Source: Eledone cirrhosa (lineage: Eukaryota; Mollusca; Cephalopoda; Octopoda; Eledonidae). Taken from it: a DNA stretch of 64,000 nucleotides. Positions 11,604 through 20,764 of this stretch are shown piece by piece (positions within the stretch are counted from its first letter, which is position 1; every line of letters begins with the position of its first letter). Made by a program: the position numbers and the translations under genes. The notes below the pieces were generated by a model. It saw only the letters and a list, made by a program, of their open reading frames with translations, did no database searches and was not told the origin of the DNA. The stretch spans positions 111,893,290 to 111,957,289 of the forward strand of contig OZ024744.1 in NCBI GenBank assembly GCA_964016885.1, given 5' to 3'.

Positions 11604-12488
11604 TCTATATATATAAAACTGAGGAAGTCTGTCTGTGTGTGTGTGAGTTTGAATCCCTAAAACTCGAGAACCACCCAACCGACTGTTTTCAAACTTTACA
11701 CATGTAATACTTATGTTTCAGGGAGAGTTCTGAGCAAAAACAATTTTAAATTTTCAATGCCCTAGGGACCGCATTAGGCGATTTAGCGATCTCTCTCTAT
11801 AATTCTTAGTCTTTCTCTTTTTAGATAGATACATACATATAACATCGTGCCCTTATAATATCTGTCTGGATGTCTGGCTGTCTGCATTACATCACTTCCC
11901 TGATGATGTATGTGTGTGTCTGTGAGTTTGAATCCCTAAAACTCGAGAAGTACCCAACCGATTTTTTCAAACTTTACATTTGTATTACTTATGTTTCAGG
12001 GAGTGTTATGCACATAAAATTCAACTTTTTGCACATCAACTTTATGCACATGAAATTCAACTTTTTGATCCCCTAGGGCCCGCATTAGTTAAAAAAAAAC
12101 TGCGTTTTTTCAGGTACTTAGGAGTTTTTTTAGTCGTTACGTCAGACCAATTTCCTTGAAATTGTAACTATGTATTAGTCAGTCTCTTCTTCATACCGTG
12201 AGCAAAGAAAATCCAATCTTTTTTATGGCCTAGGGCCCGCATTAGGTGAAAAAATTCATTTTTTCAGCATTTTAGGGTTTTTTTGAGGAGTTACGTCTAG
12301 CCCATTTTCCCGAAACTGCATTTTTCCTGCTTCATCGAGGAAAATCTTAAAGATTATCCAGCCATCAGAGTATTCGGTTTATTTTCTTTACATATTGTCC
12401 ACGCATGCAGTTTTTCCCACGATTAGGTCTGTTGGCGGCCCGCGTTCCAAAATACCTTATCCCGTGCATCGCCGGGTACCACTGCTAA
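11604..12488 (+). mobile_element. non-autonomous Helitron, complete ends, 885 bp
   Basis: It starts with TCTATATATATAAAACTGAG right after an A and ends with a CCCG...CGGG hairpin (12451-12466) followed by CTAA (12485-12488) and then T. TC at the 5' end, a 3' hairpin plus CTRR, and insertion between A and T are the Helitron signature. The body contains repeated CCTAGGGCCCGCATTAG blocks. No Rep/helicase sequence is present, so it would depend on a partner element. Confidence 0.85.
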
Positions 12489-12567
12489 TATATATATATA
12501 TATATATAAACATATATGATTATGTGTGTATTTGCATTGTGTGTATGTGTATGTATATATGTGTATG

Positions 12568-12602
<35 letters not shown>

Positions 12603-12612
12603 ATATAAATAC
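12489..12612. repeat. TA/TG microsatellite between facing Helitrons
   Basis: (TA)n, then GTGTATGTGTATGTATATAT, then (TA)n. It is the spacer of a large inverted repeat formed by the two Helitron copies. Confidence 0.95.
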
Positions 12613-13097
12613 ATATTTTGGAACGCGGGCCGCCAACAGACCTAATCGTGGAAAAACTGCATTCGTGGACAATATGTAAAGAAAATAAACCGAATACTCT
12701 GATGGCTGGATAATCTTTAAGATTTTCCTCGATGAAGCAGGAAAAATGCAGGTTTTCATCTAATGCGGGCCCCCTAGGGGATCAAGAAAATGGAATTTTT
12801 TTTATGTGCATAATATGCCTTGAAATTTCGGGAAAATCGGCTAGACGTAACGCCTCAAAAGAGCCCTAAAAAGCTGAAAAAATGAAGTTTTTCACCTAAT
12901 GCGGGCCCTAGGCCATAAAAAAGTTGGATTTTCTTTGCTCACGGTATGAAGAAGAGGCTGACTAATACATAGTTACAGACAGATATTATAAGGGCACGAT
13001 GTTATATGTATGTATCTTTCTAAAAAGAGAAAGACTAAGAATTATAGAGAGAGATCGCTAAATCGGCTAATGCGGTCCCTAGGGCATAGAAAATTTA
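12613..13097 (-). mobile_element. Helitron copy, inverted and truncated
   Basis: TTTTGGAACGCGGGCCGCCA, ACCTAATCGTGGAAAAACTG and CCGAATACTCTGATGGCTGG are the reverse complement of 12290-12450. The terminal hairpin and CTAA are lost at the (TA)n edge and the 5' end is lost near a (GT)n tract. Together with 11604-12488 it makes a long imperfect palindrome. Confidence 0.82.
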
Positions 13098-13101
13098 TAT
13101 G

Positions 13102-13138
<37 letters not shown>

Positions 13139-13470
13139 TTATGTTGACTTGTTCTTCTTTTTGGTAAATATCATCTTGGTTAAGAGAGTGGGACTGGCTT
13201 TGTGCAGTGCCTTTGCTCACTATAAAAGCTTCACGGCACAGGCATTGCTTTATATCTGGAGATCTCTCTGCACTTGTCGTCACATGATACCATGGGCCCA
13301 GCACTATGTGTCAATAATTGTCACAAGTGTAGTGTTTGTACCAGAGTTTTCTAGTCGCTGGCTGGACTAAAAAGTCACACTCGTTCAGCGCATCGGTAGG
13401 AGTTCTCCTACATGGATATAAAGTAGTGGCCGTACTCGAAAACGAGTTGGCAGCCACCATGTAGTATGTA
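13098..13470. other. (GT)n then no gene recognised
   Basis: A GT/GTAT tract at 13098-13138 is followed by about 330 bp of unique sequence with no domain, tRNA or repeat signature I recognise. Confidence 0.5.
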
Positions 13471-13525
13471 TGTATGCATTTATAAATGTATATTATGCAT
13501 GCCTGATATATATATATATGTGTGG

Positions 13526-13561
<36 letters not shown>

Positions 13562-13883
13562 GTGTGTATATACATGTATGTATGTTTACATATGCGTATA
13601 TGTGTGTGACTGTCTGGCCGATATTTGTATCTTTCACTTAATGTATCCATGTATTTATCTTTTATTTTGTCCTTATTTTTATTATATATATATATATATA
13701 TATATTTTAAACGCTGTTAATTTTTATAATTTTTAAATATATCTATGCATGTCCTTTCTTACTGTATATATGTATGTGTGTTTATTATCGTGAGTGTGTA
13801 TCGTGAGTATATATTTTGTTTTGTATGTATATGTTTGTTTGTACGTATGTGTATGTATGTCTGTATGTATGTGAGCGTACATG

Positions 13884-13915
<32 letters not shown>
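13471..13915. repeat. TATG/TG/TA microsatellite region
   Basis: Blocks of GTATGTATG, (TA)n, (TG)n and GTATGTATGTGTGT with short unique pieces between them. Confidence 0.9.
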
Positions 13916-13921
<6 letters not shown>

Positions 13922-14340
13922 AAAGTTCTATTTAAAATTGTTGGGATACAACAAGTAAATATTTTATAACTGATATAAAGCACTCGACAAGTTTTGGGAG
14001 TAGATATACGATATTAATAAATGGAAACTATATTTATAAAACCATATTTATTTCATTAATGAAATAATTGTTTCTACTATTGGCACAAGGCCAGAAATTA
14101 CCCAGTACATTACTGGTACTTTATTTTATCGACCCCGTAAGGATGAAAGGCAAAGTTAACCTCGGCGGGATTTGAACTCAGAATAGCAAGGGCCGTAACT
14201 CTATGCATCAAAGCATGGCGTCCGACCCTCTACCGATACTGCCAATCCACCGCCATTAATGAAATAATGAAATAAATAAATTAATGAAATAAATATGGTT
14301 TTATAAATATAATTTCCATTTATTAATATCGTATATATAT
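13916..14340. mobile_element. PLE-type terminal repeat split by a SINE
   Basis: AGTTCTATTTAAAATTGTTG, AAGCACTCGACAAGTTTTGG and GATATTAATAAATGGAAACT (13920-14035) match the reverse complement of 20580-20690. After the SINE, 14280-14330 (AAATATGGTTTTATAAATAT, TTCCATTTATTAATATCGTA) repeats the end in inverted orientation. It is a relic of the same foldback as 20281-20692. Confidence 0.75.
14067..14254 (-). mobile_element. tRNA-derived SINE, complete, with target duplication
   Basis: On the minus strand it starts GGCGGTGGATTGGCAGTATC, with an A-box-like GGTAGAGGGTCGGACG region and a B-box-like GAGTTCAAATCCCGCC region, then the conserved body (TTTCATCCTTACGGGGTCGA) and the tail TTTCTACTA... read on the plus strand. 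Perfect 12-bp direct repeats ATTAATGAAATA at 14055-14066 and 14255-14266 flank it. This is the reference full-length copy of the window. Confidence 0.93.
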
Positions 14341-14349
14341 ATATATATA

Positions 14350-14530
14350 TTGAAAGGATAACAATGACGATTGATTACTCCTTCATTTCATTTATTGGTA
14401 GGTGACGCGCGTTTCGCCACTGATCAGCTCAAGGTTCGATCTGTATCGATCCTACCCGACTCAATAATCGGCAGCTCGACGGACCCTCTTAAAATGCTAT
14501 AAGAAAATGAAATACATGCTATGTGGTAAA
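14350..14530 (-). mobile_element. PLE-like terminal fragment, decayed hammerhead
   Basis: Minus strand reads CTGATCAGTGGCGAAACGCG then CGTC: a hammerhead-like order (CTGATCA, GAAA, ACG-CG-CGT mini stem, C) in which the essential G of CTGANGA is C and stem I does not pair. Surrounding ATCGATCCTACCCGACTCAA resembles the 11283-11600 element. Confidence 0.45.
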
Positions 14531-14923
14531 GTCAGCGTTTCGAGAGTTTGACAAAATGAGATGTTTTGATTGGTGGGAAGGATCAAGGCGATGTACTGGC
14601 CTGTAGTGTATATGGGGATGGGTGTGATGGTGAGATGTTGGTGACGGTCGCTGGGTGTGATGGGCTGTGGTGGGTTGGCCTTGGCCTGTAGTGTATGTGG
14701 GGTGGATGTGATGATAAGATGGTGGTGACGGTCGCTTACTTTGATAGGCTGTGGTGTGAGGTTAGTGGGTTGTCGGTAAACGGGTTGGCGTGTGGGTGGG
14801 GGGTGTGGTAGTGGTGTTGTGGTTTATGGTAGTGGCGTTTGTGGTGGTGTGGTGGATGTGCCGGTGGTGTCGAGTCCTTCAGGAGATACATAGTTAGACG
14901 CTCTTCGTCTGACAAATACGTTG

Positions 14924-14924
<1 letters not shown>
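14531..14924. repeat. GT-rich region with 84-bp duplication
   Basis: GGCCTGTAGTGTATATGGGG with GGTGACGGTCGCT (14599-14672) recurs as GGCCTGTAGTGTATGTGGGG with GGTGACGGTCGCT (14683-14757). The rest is GTGGTG-rich. The end (GAGTCCTTCAGGAGATACAT, CTCTTCGTCTGACAAATACG) looks like another retroelement end but I cannot place it. Confidence 0.6.
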
Positions 14925-14957
<33 letters not shown>

Positions 14958-15340
14958 TATATGTATATACATGCGCATATATACTGATATATATATACTC
15001 ACGAACACACCCACATACACACACACACCCGCGCCCACACATATCCACACCCATATGCATATATACACACATGTATGTGCATGCGCGCGTGCAGACACAT
15101 AGAGGGAGAGTGGGGGAGTAGTAGGACAAAGATGGAGGGAAGGTGAGAGACAATGGAGATGGTGTTATACATATAAACATACACATACATACACTCATAC
15201 GGATATTCACACATACACACACACACACGTATACATAAACATACACATACACACACACGCGCGTATACACACACATATACACACACATACATATACGCAC
15301 ACATATACACACAATACATATACACATATATATATATATC
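14925..15340. repeat. TA/CA microsatellite complex
   Basis: (TA)n, (CACA)n, ACACGCGCGTATACACACAC and similar blocks, interrupted at 15100-15170 by about 70 bp of GA-rich sequence. Open frames here are low-complexity. Confidence 0.93.
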
Positions 15341-15449
15341 GAGTGCTCTCCCGGGTGAACCTGCAGTACCTCCAAGTTACACCCTGGATATATATATATA
15401 TATATATAATATAAGATCAAAAGATGGTTAAAGGAGTTCCATATATTTT

Positions 15450-15508
15450 ATTATGCGCATTTCAAAAACAAACATCATCAAGCAATAATATTTGTGTTTT
15501 CATCAGAT
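15450..15508 (-). ncRNA. hammerhead ribozyme-like, left arm, weak stem I
   Basis: Minus strand: CTGATGA (15506-15500), stem II with AAAACA/TGTTTT, GAAA (15463-15460), ATG-CG-CAT stem III, A at the cleavage position. Only two stem I pairs form before mismatches, so it is probably impaired compared with its right-arm partner. Confidence 0.5.
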
Positions 15509-15559
15509 TTAAAATGCACTATCAACAAGTGTTTTTTTAGCCTTCATATCATGTTCTCC

Positions 15560-15630
15560 TGTTTTATCTGATGAAAACACAAATATTATTGCTTGATGAT
15601 GTTTGTTTTTGAAATGCGCATAATAAAATA
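15560..15630 (+). ncRNA. hammerhead ribozyme, right arm
   Basis: Stem I TGTTTTAT (15560-15567) pairs with ATAAAATA (15623-15630), 8 pairs with one wobble. CTGATGA is 15568-15574, stem II begins AAAACA and closes TGTTTT, GAAA is 15611-15614, and stem III is ATG-CG-CAT (15614-15621), with A15622 as cleavage nucleotide after U. Hammerheads are self-cleaving RNAs; in PLEs they are thought to process element transcripts. Stem II has an imperfect lower part. Confidence 0.72.
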
Positions 15631-15751
15631 TATGGAACTCCTTTAACCATCTTTTGATCTTATATTATGCATACTCCAGTCCCACAAACTGTAGAGTGCT
15701 TCTTATCCGATATCTGCATTGCTTTATTGTACTACAATAAAACTCACCCCC

Positions 15752-15757
<6 letters not shown>

Positions 15758-15799
<42 letters not shown>

Positions 15800-16017
15800 G
15801 ATAAATCTACCAAGAATTTACATTATTTCTGAAGACGGCGTATATATGTGTTGGTATGTATATTTAATCTTGATAATTTGTATAATTTTGTATAATTTTG
15901 TACATAGATCTGTTGAATATGCATGCCAATTCTAACACATATATATCCTAGAAACGATCGTTAAATAATGAACTTTTTTTGTTTAATATAAGGAATTGTT
16001 TATTCATTATTTGTTTA

Positions 16018-16049
<32 letters not shown>

Positions 16050-16051
16050 AA
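15758..16051. other. (TA)n and unplaced AT-rich sequence
   Basis: (TA)n at 15758-15797, then about 230 bp containing TTTCTGAAGACGGCGTATAT and TTGTATAATTTTGTATAATT, then (TA)n at 16032-16050. Possibly a retroelement end; not assigned. Confidence 0.4.
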
Positions 16052-16235
16052 TGAGAGGTATAGAGATTGTTTTAGCAAGAAGCTAACGGCATTCTATAAC
16101 ATATATGCGACTATAACGTCAAGATGGGAAAAGTAGTTAACGTAAGATTTAGGAAAAATAACTCAAACTCATCTCAAAAGAGAATCAGGATACAAATTCA
16201 TCCACAGAATTTAGTAAAATCCAGGGAAAAATCTA
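16052..16235 (+). repeat. dispersed repeat shared with 49722-49900
   Basis: ATGAGAGGTATAGAGATTG, TTTTAGCAAGAAGC, AGTTAACGTAAG, AGAGAATCAGGATAC and CATCCACAGAATTTAGT match the reverse complement of 49725-49897. Both copies abut (TA)n. Family unknown, no coding signal. Confidence 0.75.
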
Positions 16236-16320
16236 TAGACCTTTAACTCATGATAAAATAAAGTTTGAAACACTTATCCTTCAATTTGGAATAACATCAA
16301 ATGCTCTGTATAGTCTTAAA

Positions 16321-16383
<63 letters not shown>

Positions 16384-16805
16384 GGAAATTTAGTAAAATC
16401 GAATCTCTGGCGGTTTGCAAGCAAATTCGGCCTACTTATATGAAATGATGAGTTAGCAAAGCACTCGATAAGTTAGGTCCTTAGAGTAATAACATACGTT
16501 TAAATAGCTTGACAAATCGAACATTGTGGTAGGCAAAATCTAACACACAATAATATACCAAAGTAACGATAGAACTAACAGGTTGAGAAAAATACACCTG
16601 TACAAATCAAACGATTATACGTTTAAAGTGTTTCTTTGAATCCGAAATCATATATAAATATAAATTAGCGAGAATCGTATTTCGGCTTAGGAATTAACGA
16701 AAAACAACCTCCGAGATGTGTGGCAAGCGCTCAATGATTCAGATGAACCAGAGCTACAACATACGTTAAAGGCCCCAAAAAAACGACCTAGTAATTCGGG
16801 TCAAA
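16236..16805. other. (TA)n and unassigned AT-rich sequence
   Basis: 16325-16380 is (TA)n. The remaining roughly 500 bp (CTCTGGCGGTTTGCAAGCAA, AAGCACTCGATAAGTTAGG) has no recognisable gene. GAAATTTAGTAAAATC after the TA run echoes AGAATTTAGTAAAATC of the repeat at 16052-16235. Confidence 0.45.
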
Positions 16806-16883
16806 CAAATAAAAATATATATATATATATATATGAATTTGTTTTGCAAAACAAATTCATATATATATATATTTTTTTATTTG
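16806..16883. repeat. near-perfect palindrome
   Basis: Centred between 16846 and 16847 (GTTTTGC|AAAAC), with arms GAATTTGTTTTG and (AT)n then AAATAAAAATAT. The arms run to about 16806 and 16883 with a two-base length difference in a T run. Could extrude a cruciform; no coding role seen. Confidence 0.85.
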
Positions 16884-17114
16884 TTTTGCAATGTTTTTGA
16901 TATGAAATCGTGTGTCGAATCAAATATTGTTATACTTGGGGAGGGTCATATTGTTGTAATAATATTGCCAGAAATAATAACAGAATACACTCACTGTTTG
17001 GTTGGTTTTCGCTTCTGTATCTTTTATATCTCCATAGTTAATTTATTTGGCAATCAATGTTTATCATTGATTGACCAGTGGTTAAAAATACAGATATAAA
17101 TATATACATACAGT

Positions 17115-17159
17115 CTATCAAAGTTCTTTCGTCACACATCTGCAACATCATCAGTGGTA
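17115..17159 (-). ncRNA. hammerhead-like motif at PLE 3' end
   Basis: Minus strand: CTGATGA (17154-17148), stem II GTTGCA/TGTGAC with one extra T before it, GAAA (17130-17127), stem III AG-AA-CT, U, then TGATA. Stem I (TACCA with TGATA) has one mismatch. The related copy at 32935-32977 has a perfect 4-bp stem I and stem II GTCACA/TGTGAC, so substitutions between copies keep stem II paired. Confidence 0.6.
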
Positions 17160-17395
17160 CTATTATGTTTCCTCCTATTGTATTGTATGTCTACGCCATT
17201 TTAATTTTATTTATTTATTTATTCTTGTCTCTATCCCTGCGCATGCATTTGCGTGTGTGTATAATGTTTGGTGTGTGTGTTCGCGTTTGAGTGTATGTGT
17301 TTTTATTTTTGTATTCTATCTTTGTTCACTAGTGTGTGTTTATATGTGTTTGATGTTATTGTACTTGTGTATTTATTTATTTATTTATATTTCCC

Positions 17396-18284
17396 TTAAG
17401 TCAGTATTGTATGGTTGTTGTTGTTATTATTCCATTCGTTCTTTCTGTTCAACTTTGGTCTTTTTAGTTCTAACTCAGTTGCTTCTCTGATTTGTCTACC
17501 TGTTGAGTCATTTCTATCCTTAGATATTATTTTAATTTCTATGTTGTCTATATGACCGTCATGTCTTTGTCTGGCGTGTTCATATAGTACTGAACCGTTT
17601 TTTTTTTTGTCCTTTTAGTTCCCCCCAGTGTTGGTCTATTCTTTCTCCTATGCTTCGAGCTGTCTCACCTATGTATGTCGTTGTCATGTTTCTGCAAGTA
17701 CCCTCTGTACATCTTATGCTATAGACTACATTTCTAGTTTTACAGTTTATCTGGGGGTTCATTTTACATATAACACATTTCTTATTAGTACAAGGGGTAT
17801 GTTTTGCTAATCAGGGATTTTATGGTAGTTATTGGTTTTTCTACCACTTTAATCTTTAAATGCGTCTTTCTTAGGGCCTTTCTACATTGCTTAGCTAATT
17901 TCCTCCAGGGGTAGCATCCATGAACATGACACTCTGGTATCTCTGGTTGTCGTACCATGAAGTGGCTTTCCCTATCTTATGTCTAGTCCTATCTAAGCTA
18001 TTCCATGATTTGCTCCTGTATCAGGGGCAAATTCCTTTCATGTCCAGTTCTATGAGGATCTTATATTTCTCCGTGGCTCCTTTGTATACTCTGATTCTGT
18101 CTCTTTGGTTGTAGCCAGAGAACTGCATACAGTTGATGAAGTGTTGGATGTGTCTTTCCATTTCAGTTGGGTTGCACGTGTGGGACACATTCTTCATCAC
18201 TCTTACCAAGTCTGCGATCAGAATATTAAACTTAGCACTATTGGACATTGCTGAGTTTTTGAGTATCAGGTATTTGGAGGCCAT
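17396..18284 (-). pseudogene. PLE C-terminal part: linker and GIY-YIG endonuclease
   Basis: The linker contains a CX2C-like cluster (CTNKKCVICKMNPQINCK) leading into VVYSIRC and TYIGETARSIGERIDQHW, the GIY-YIG core that nicks target DNA for priming. The domain continues LYEHARQRHDGHI and IREATELELKRPK and stops at TAA 17396-17398. Defects: a one-base slip in a poly-A run (plus-strand T run near 17590-17600) shifts the frame inside the domain, and stop codons lie just after KGICP (near 18021) and in the linker. Same frame as 18339-18542. Dead, but the domain is clearly legible. Confidence 0.85.
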
Positions 18285-18338
18285 GGGTTTAGCAGAGTGT
18301 GATTGGAGAATTTGGGCCCTCTCATCTATAGTGTTAAT

Positions 18339-19962
18339 TCAGAGTTCCGTATCTAATACAGGTAGTGTATTGTTAGGGTGTTTGGAAGGGTAGTCGATAG
18401 TTACAGTTATACTCTGGTGTTTTGAGTTAGCTATCTGCTGGATGCTTTCCATTGTGCTATTTTCTAATTCATGTTTATTAGTACTCTCTTGTGGGCGTGT
18501 CCTTATTACTATATTGATATTGTCTACGTAACGAGAGTACATGACGAGGTCTATCGAACTCTCTTTAAGGAGTTATATGAGTCTCCTCTCCCACCATACC
18601 ATAAATAGGTTGGCAACATCACCAAGCTATGCTGACGCCAATGGCGGCTCCCTCATTCTGGGTGTAGATCTTTTCATTAAATTTAAACATATGGCCTTTT
18701 AGGGTAGTTTTAATACTAGCCCCTATTGCATGTGCGACCATTTTTCTCACCTGATCGTATGGCTTTGTTCCATCCATTCCATCTTCCCATGGGAGTCTTT
18801 TTAACCATTGAGGTTATGTGGGGGTGGGGGGGCTACATCTTATGGGTCTACTGGGGCAGAAGCAGCTAAGGTCATGGTTATCTAGGTAGCCGGTGTCATA
18901 AGTAAGTCTAAGTAGGAGGCCCAGTTCATCTGTGTCGACGTCGCAGAACTCCACCTCGCTCTCACTGATTATTTCCACACATTTTTCCACAACAAAATCA
19001 ATGTTAATGGATGGGTACAGTGATACCACGTCCATACTGCCTATTATGCAGTTAGTAAAGTTTTTATTTTTGTTGCATTCATTGATTCTGCTGAGGGGGT
19101 CCTCTGTACTGTCACATACATCTGGGGACATCTTAATTATTGGGCGTATAATCATTGAGAGGAAGTAGGAGATCCTGTAGTTACTAGCAATATTGGCTCC
19201 ACATACAGGTCTTGTTGGTGGTCCTGTTGTCGGGTCGTTGGTTGTCTTATGGACTTTGCGGAGCCCATAGAAGGGTGGTATGTTGTTGTTAGACGCTTGG
19301 AAGTTGTTGGCTGTGTGTCTACCTGGCTTTAGGATGTCAGTCCACATGATGTGAGCGTTGAGTATCTTCTCTCTCTCCTTAGGTGTTTGTTGTGTTGTTT
19401 CACTCGTGTTGATGATGTGGGGTTGCATAGCCTTGATGTAGTTTGGCATGCTATCTATTGACATCCTACCAGATTTATCTGTGGGTAGACACACTACCTC
19501 ACCACCCCTTGTGCGCTGCATGAGGCTAAGTAGGCCTTCTACAGGTTTCCTTCCAAGTTGTTGGACCTCTGGTCTGCTTTGTCTCTTAGTATATTGGTCT
19601 ACTACCTGTCTAAGTTTATTTCTAGCTATGGTAAACTGTGCCTCTGTTTCGTCATCTATTTGTTGGGGTATACAAACTCTTTTATTAAAAGGTAATTTAG
19701 TGGAATAAATTTTGTTCATCTTGTATGTTTTGTCAGCTGGGTTGAAGAACAGGTTCTTTAAGGGGTTGTCATTAAATCTACCGTTATAGTTGTGTGTGTT
19801 ACTATTATTGTCATTATGGCTGTTGTTGTTCCTACTGTTAACATTATTATTATTGTTATGATTGTTAAATGTATTGTTGTTGTTGTTGTTGTTCTCGCCA
19901 TTGTTATTGTTGTTGTTACTGTTATTTCTACCATTGTGGTTGTTATTGGCAATATTATTACA
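18339..19962 (-). pseudogene. PLE reverse transcriptase
   Basis: An Asn-rich N-terminal stretch is followed by RT motifs in order: LPTDKSGRM, PPFYGLRKVHK, TRPVCGANIASNYR, MDVVSLYPSI (motif A, catalytic Asp) and later SRYVDNINIV, the position of motif C. Motif C reads VDN where an active RT has two aspartates. FYGLxKxHK and SLYPSI are characteristic of Penelope-like RTs. A frame change separates the part ending at 18814 from the part at 18542-18339, and a TGA ends the latter at LPVLDTEL. Confidence 0.87.
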
Positions 19963-19965
19963 ACA

Positions 19966-19972
<7 letters not shown>

Positions 19973-20001
<29 letters not shown>

Positions 20002-20220
20002 ATACATATGTCTGTGTGCATGTATACATATATGTCTGTGTGCATGTATATATATATATATATATATATGTATATTGTGTGTATGTGTGTGTGTGTATAT
20101 ATTTATATATGTATGTGTGTGTGCGCGTGTGTGTGGTAGATGCGCTTTTATATCTATGTAAGAGTGTATGTATGGATGTATGTATAGATGTGTGCATATG
20201 ATTTTATGTGTGTGTGTGTA

Positions 20221-20280
<60 letters not shown>
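19973..20280. repeat. TA/TG microsatellite
   Basis: (TA)n, (GT)n, TATGTCTGTGTGCATGTATA repeated twice, and a 60-base (TA)n at 20219-20280. It separates the PLE from the palindromic element at 20281. Confidence 0.95.
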
Positions 20281-20283
<3 letters not shown>

Positions 20284-20322
20284 GATATTAATAAATGGAA
20301 ACTATATTTATAAAACCATATT

Positions 20323-20387
20323 TATTTCATTATACATATTTCAGGGATACCAAATTAAAATATGGTATGCCTTCATCAGATAAAATA
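20323..20387 (-). ncRNA. hammerhead ribozyme, left arm
   Basis: Minus strand: stem I TATTTTAT pairs with ATGAAATA over 8 positions (one G-T wobble). CTGATGA is 20379-20373. Stem II is AGGCATACCATATT against AATTTGGTATCCCT with 12 of 14 positions paired. GAAA is 20342-20339, stem III ATA-TG-TAT, and cleavage nucleotide A (20331). The core is intact. Confidence 0.82.
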
Positions 20388-20490
20388 CAATATATAAACA
20401 GTTTTATAAATAATTTTGACGAGCTTCCAAAAATAATGGTTGCATCTAATAGGGTACGTCAAAATTATTTATAAAACTGTTTATATATTG

Positions 20491-20555
20491 TATTTTGTCT
20501 GATGAAGGCATACCATATTTTAATTTGGTATCCCTGAAATATGTATAATGAAATA
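20491..20555 (+). ncRNA. hammerhead ribozyme, right arm
   Basis: Stem I TATTTTGT (20491-20498) pairs with ATGAAATA (20548-20555), 8 pairs with two wobbles. CTGATGA is 20499-20505, stem II as in the left arm, GAAA 20536-20539, stem III ATA-TG-TAT (20539-20546), A20547 at the cleavage site. The single arm-to-arm difference in stem I (T-A versus T-G) preserves pairing. Confidence 0.82.
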
Positions 20556-20691
20556 AATATGGTTTTATAAATATAGTTTCCATTTATTAATATCGTATAT
20601 CTACTCCCAAAACTTGTCGAGTGCTTTATATCAGTTATAAAATATTTACTTGTTGTATCCCAACAATTTTAAATAGAACTTTTGCAAAGAT

Positions 20692-20692
<1 letters not shown>

Positions 20693-20762
<70 letters not shown>
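20693..20762. repeat. CA then (TA)n
   Basis: ACACACACACATATATA followed by about 60 bases of TA. Confidence 0.97.

Positions 20763-20764
<2 letters not shown>

Larger units (their letters stand above)
15405..15757. mobile_element. palindromic PLE terminal repeat with hammerhead pair
   Basis: 15405-15520 (TATAAGATCAAAAGATGGTT, ATTTTATTATGCGCATTTCA, AACAAACATCATCAAGC) is the reverse complement of 15560-15665. The right flank ACTCCAGTCCCACAAACTGT, GAGTGCTTCTTATCCGATAT and TACTACAATAAAACTCA recurs in the element at 53546-53740. Each arm carries a hammerhead-type core facing outward. No coding sequence. Confidence 0.8.
17100..19975 (-). mobile_element. Penelope-like element with RT and GIY-YIG endonuclease
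   Basis: On the minus strand the order is: polyasparagine region, reverse transcriptase, cysteine linker, GIY-YIG endonuclease, a 3' UTR of about 230 bp (17395-17160), then a hammerhead-type motif (17159-17115) and a TA run. This is the EN+ PLE layout. The coding region is interrupted (see the two pseudogene entries). The 5' end lies in a CA/TA microsatellite at 19973. Confidence 0.88.
20281..20692. mobile_element. palindromic terminal repeat with two hammerheads
   Basis: Left arm 20281-20415 (CGATATTAATAAATGGAAAC, AATATGGTATGCCTTCATCA, ATATAAACAGTTTTATAAAT) is the near-perfect reverse complement of 20462-20598. The centre (GACGAGCTTCCAAAAATAAT) is unique. The right flank ACTCCCAAAACTTGTCGAGT, AACAATTTTAAATAGAAC equals the element at 13916. 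(TA)n on both sides. No coding sequence. Confidence 0.85.

Noticed and set aside
14067..14254. Functional tRNA gene
   Set aside because: The A- and B-box-like segments belong to a SINE head; the cloverleaf is degraded and the tail is the SINE body. The same holds for the heads at 40500-40596, 49903, 53122 and 63087.
14395..14425. Active hammerhead at CTGATCAGTGGCGAAACGCG (minus strand)
   Set aside because: The invariant G of CTGANGA is C and stem I does not pair; kept only as a decayed relic.
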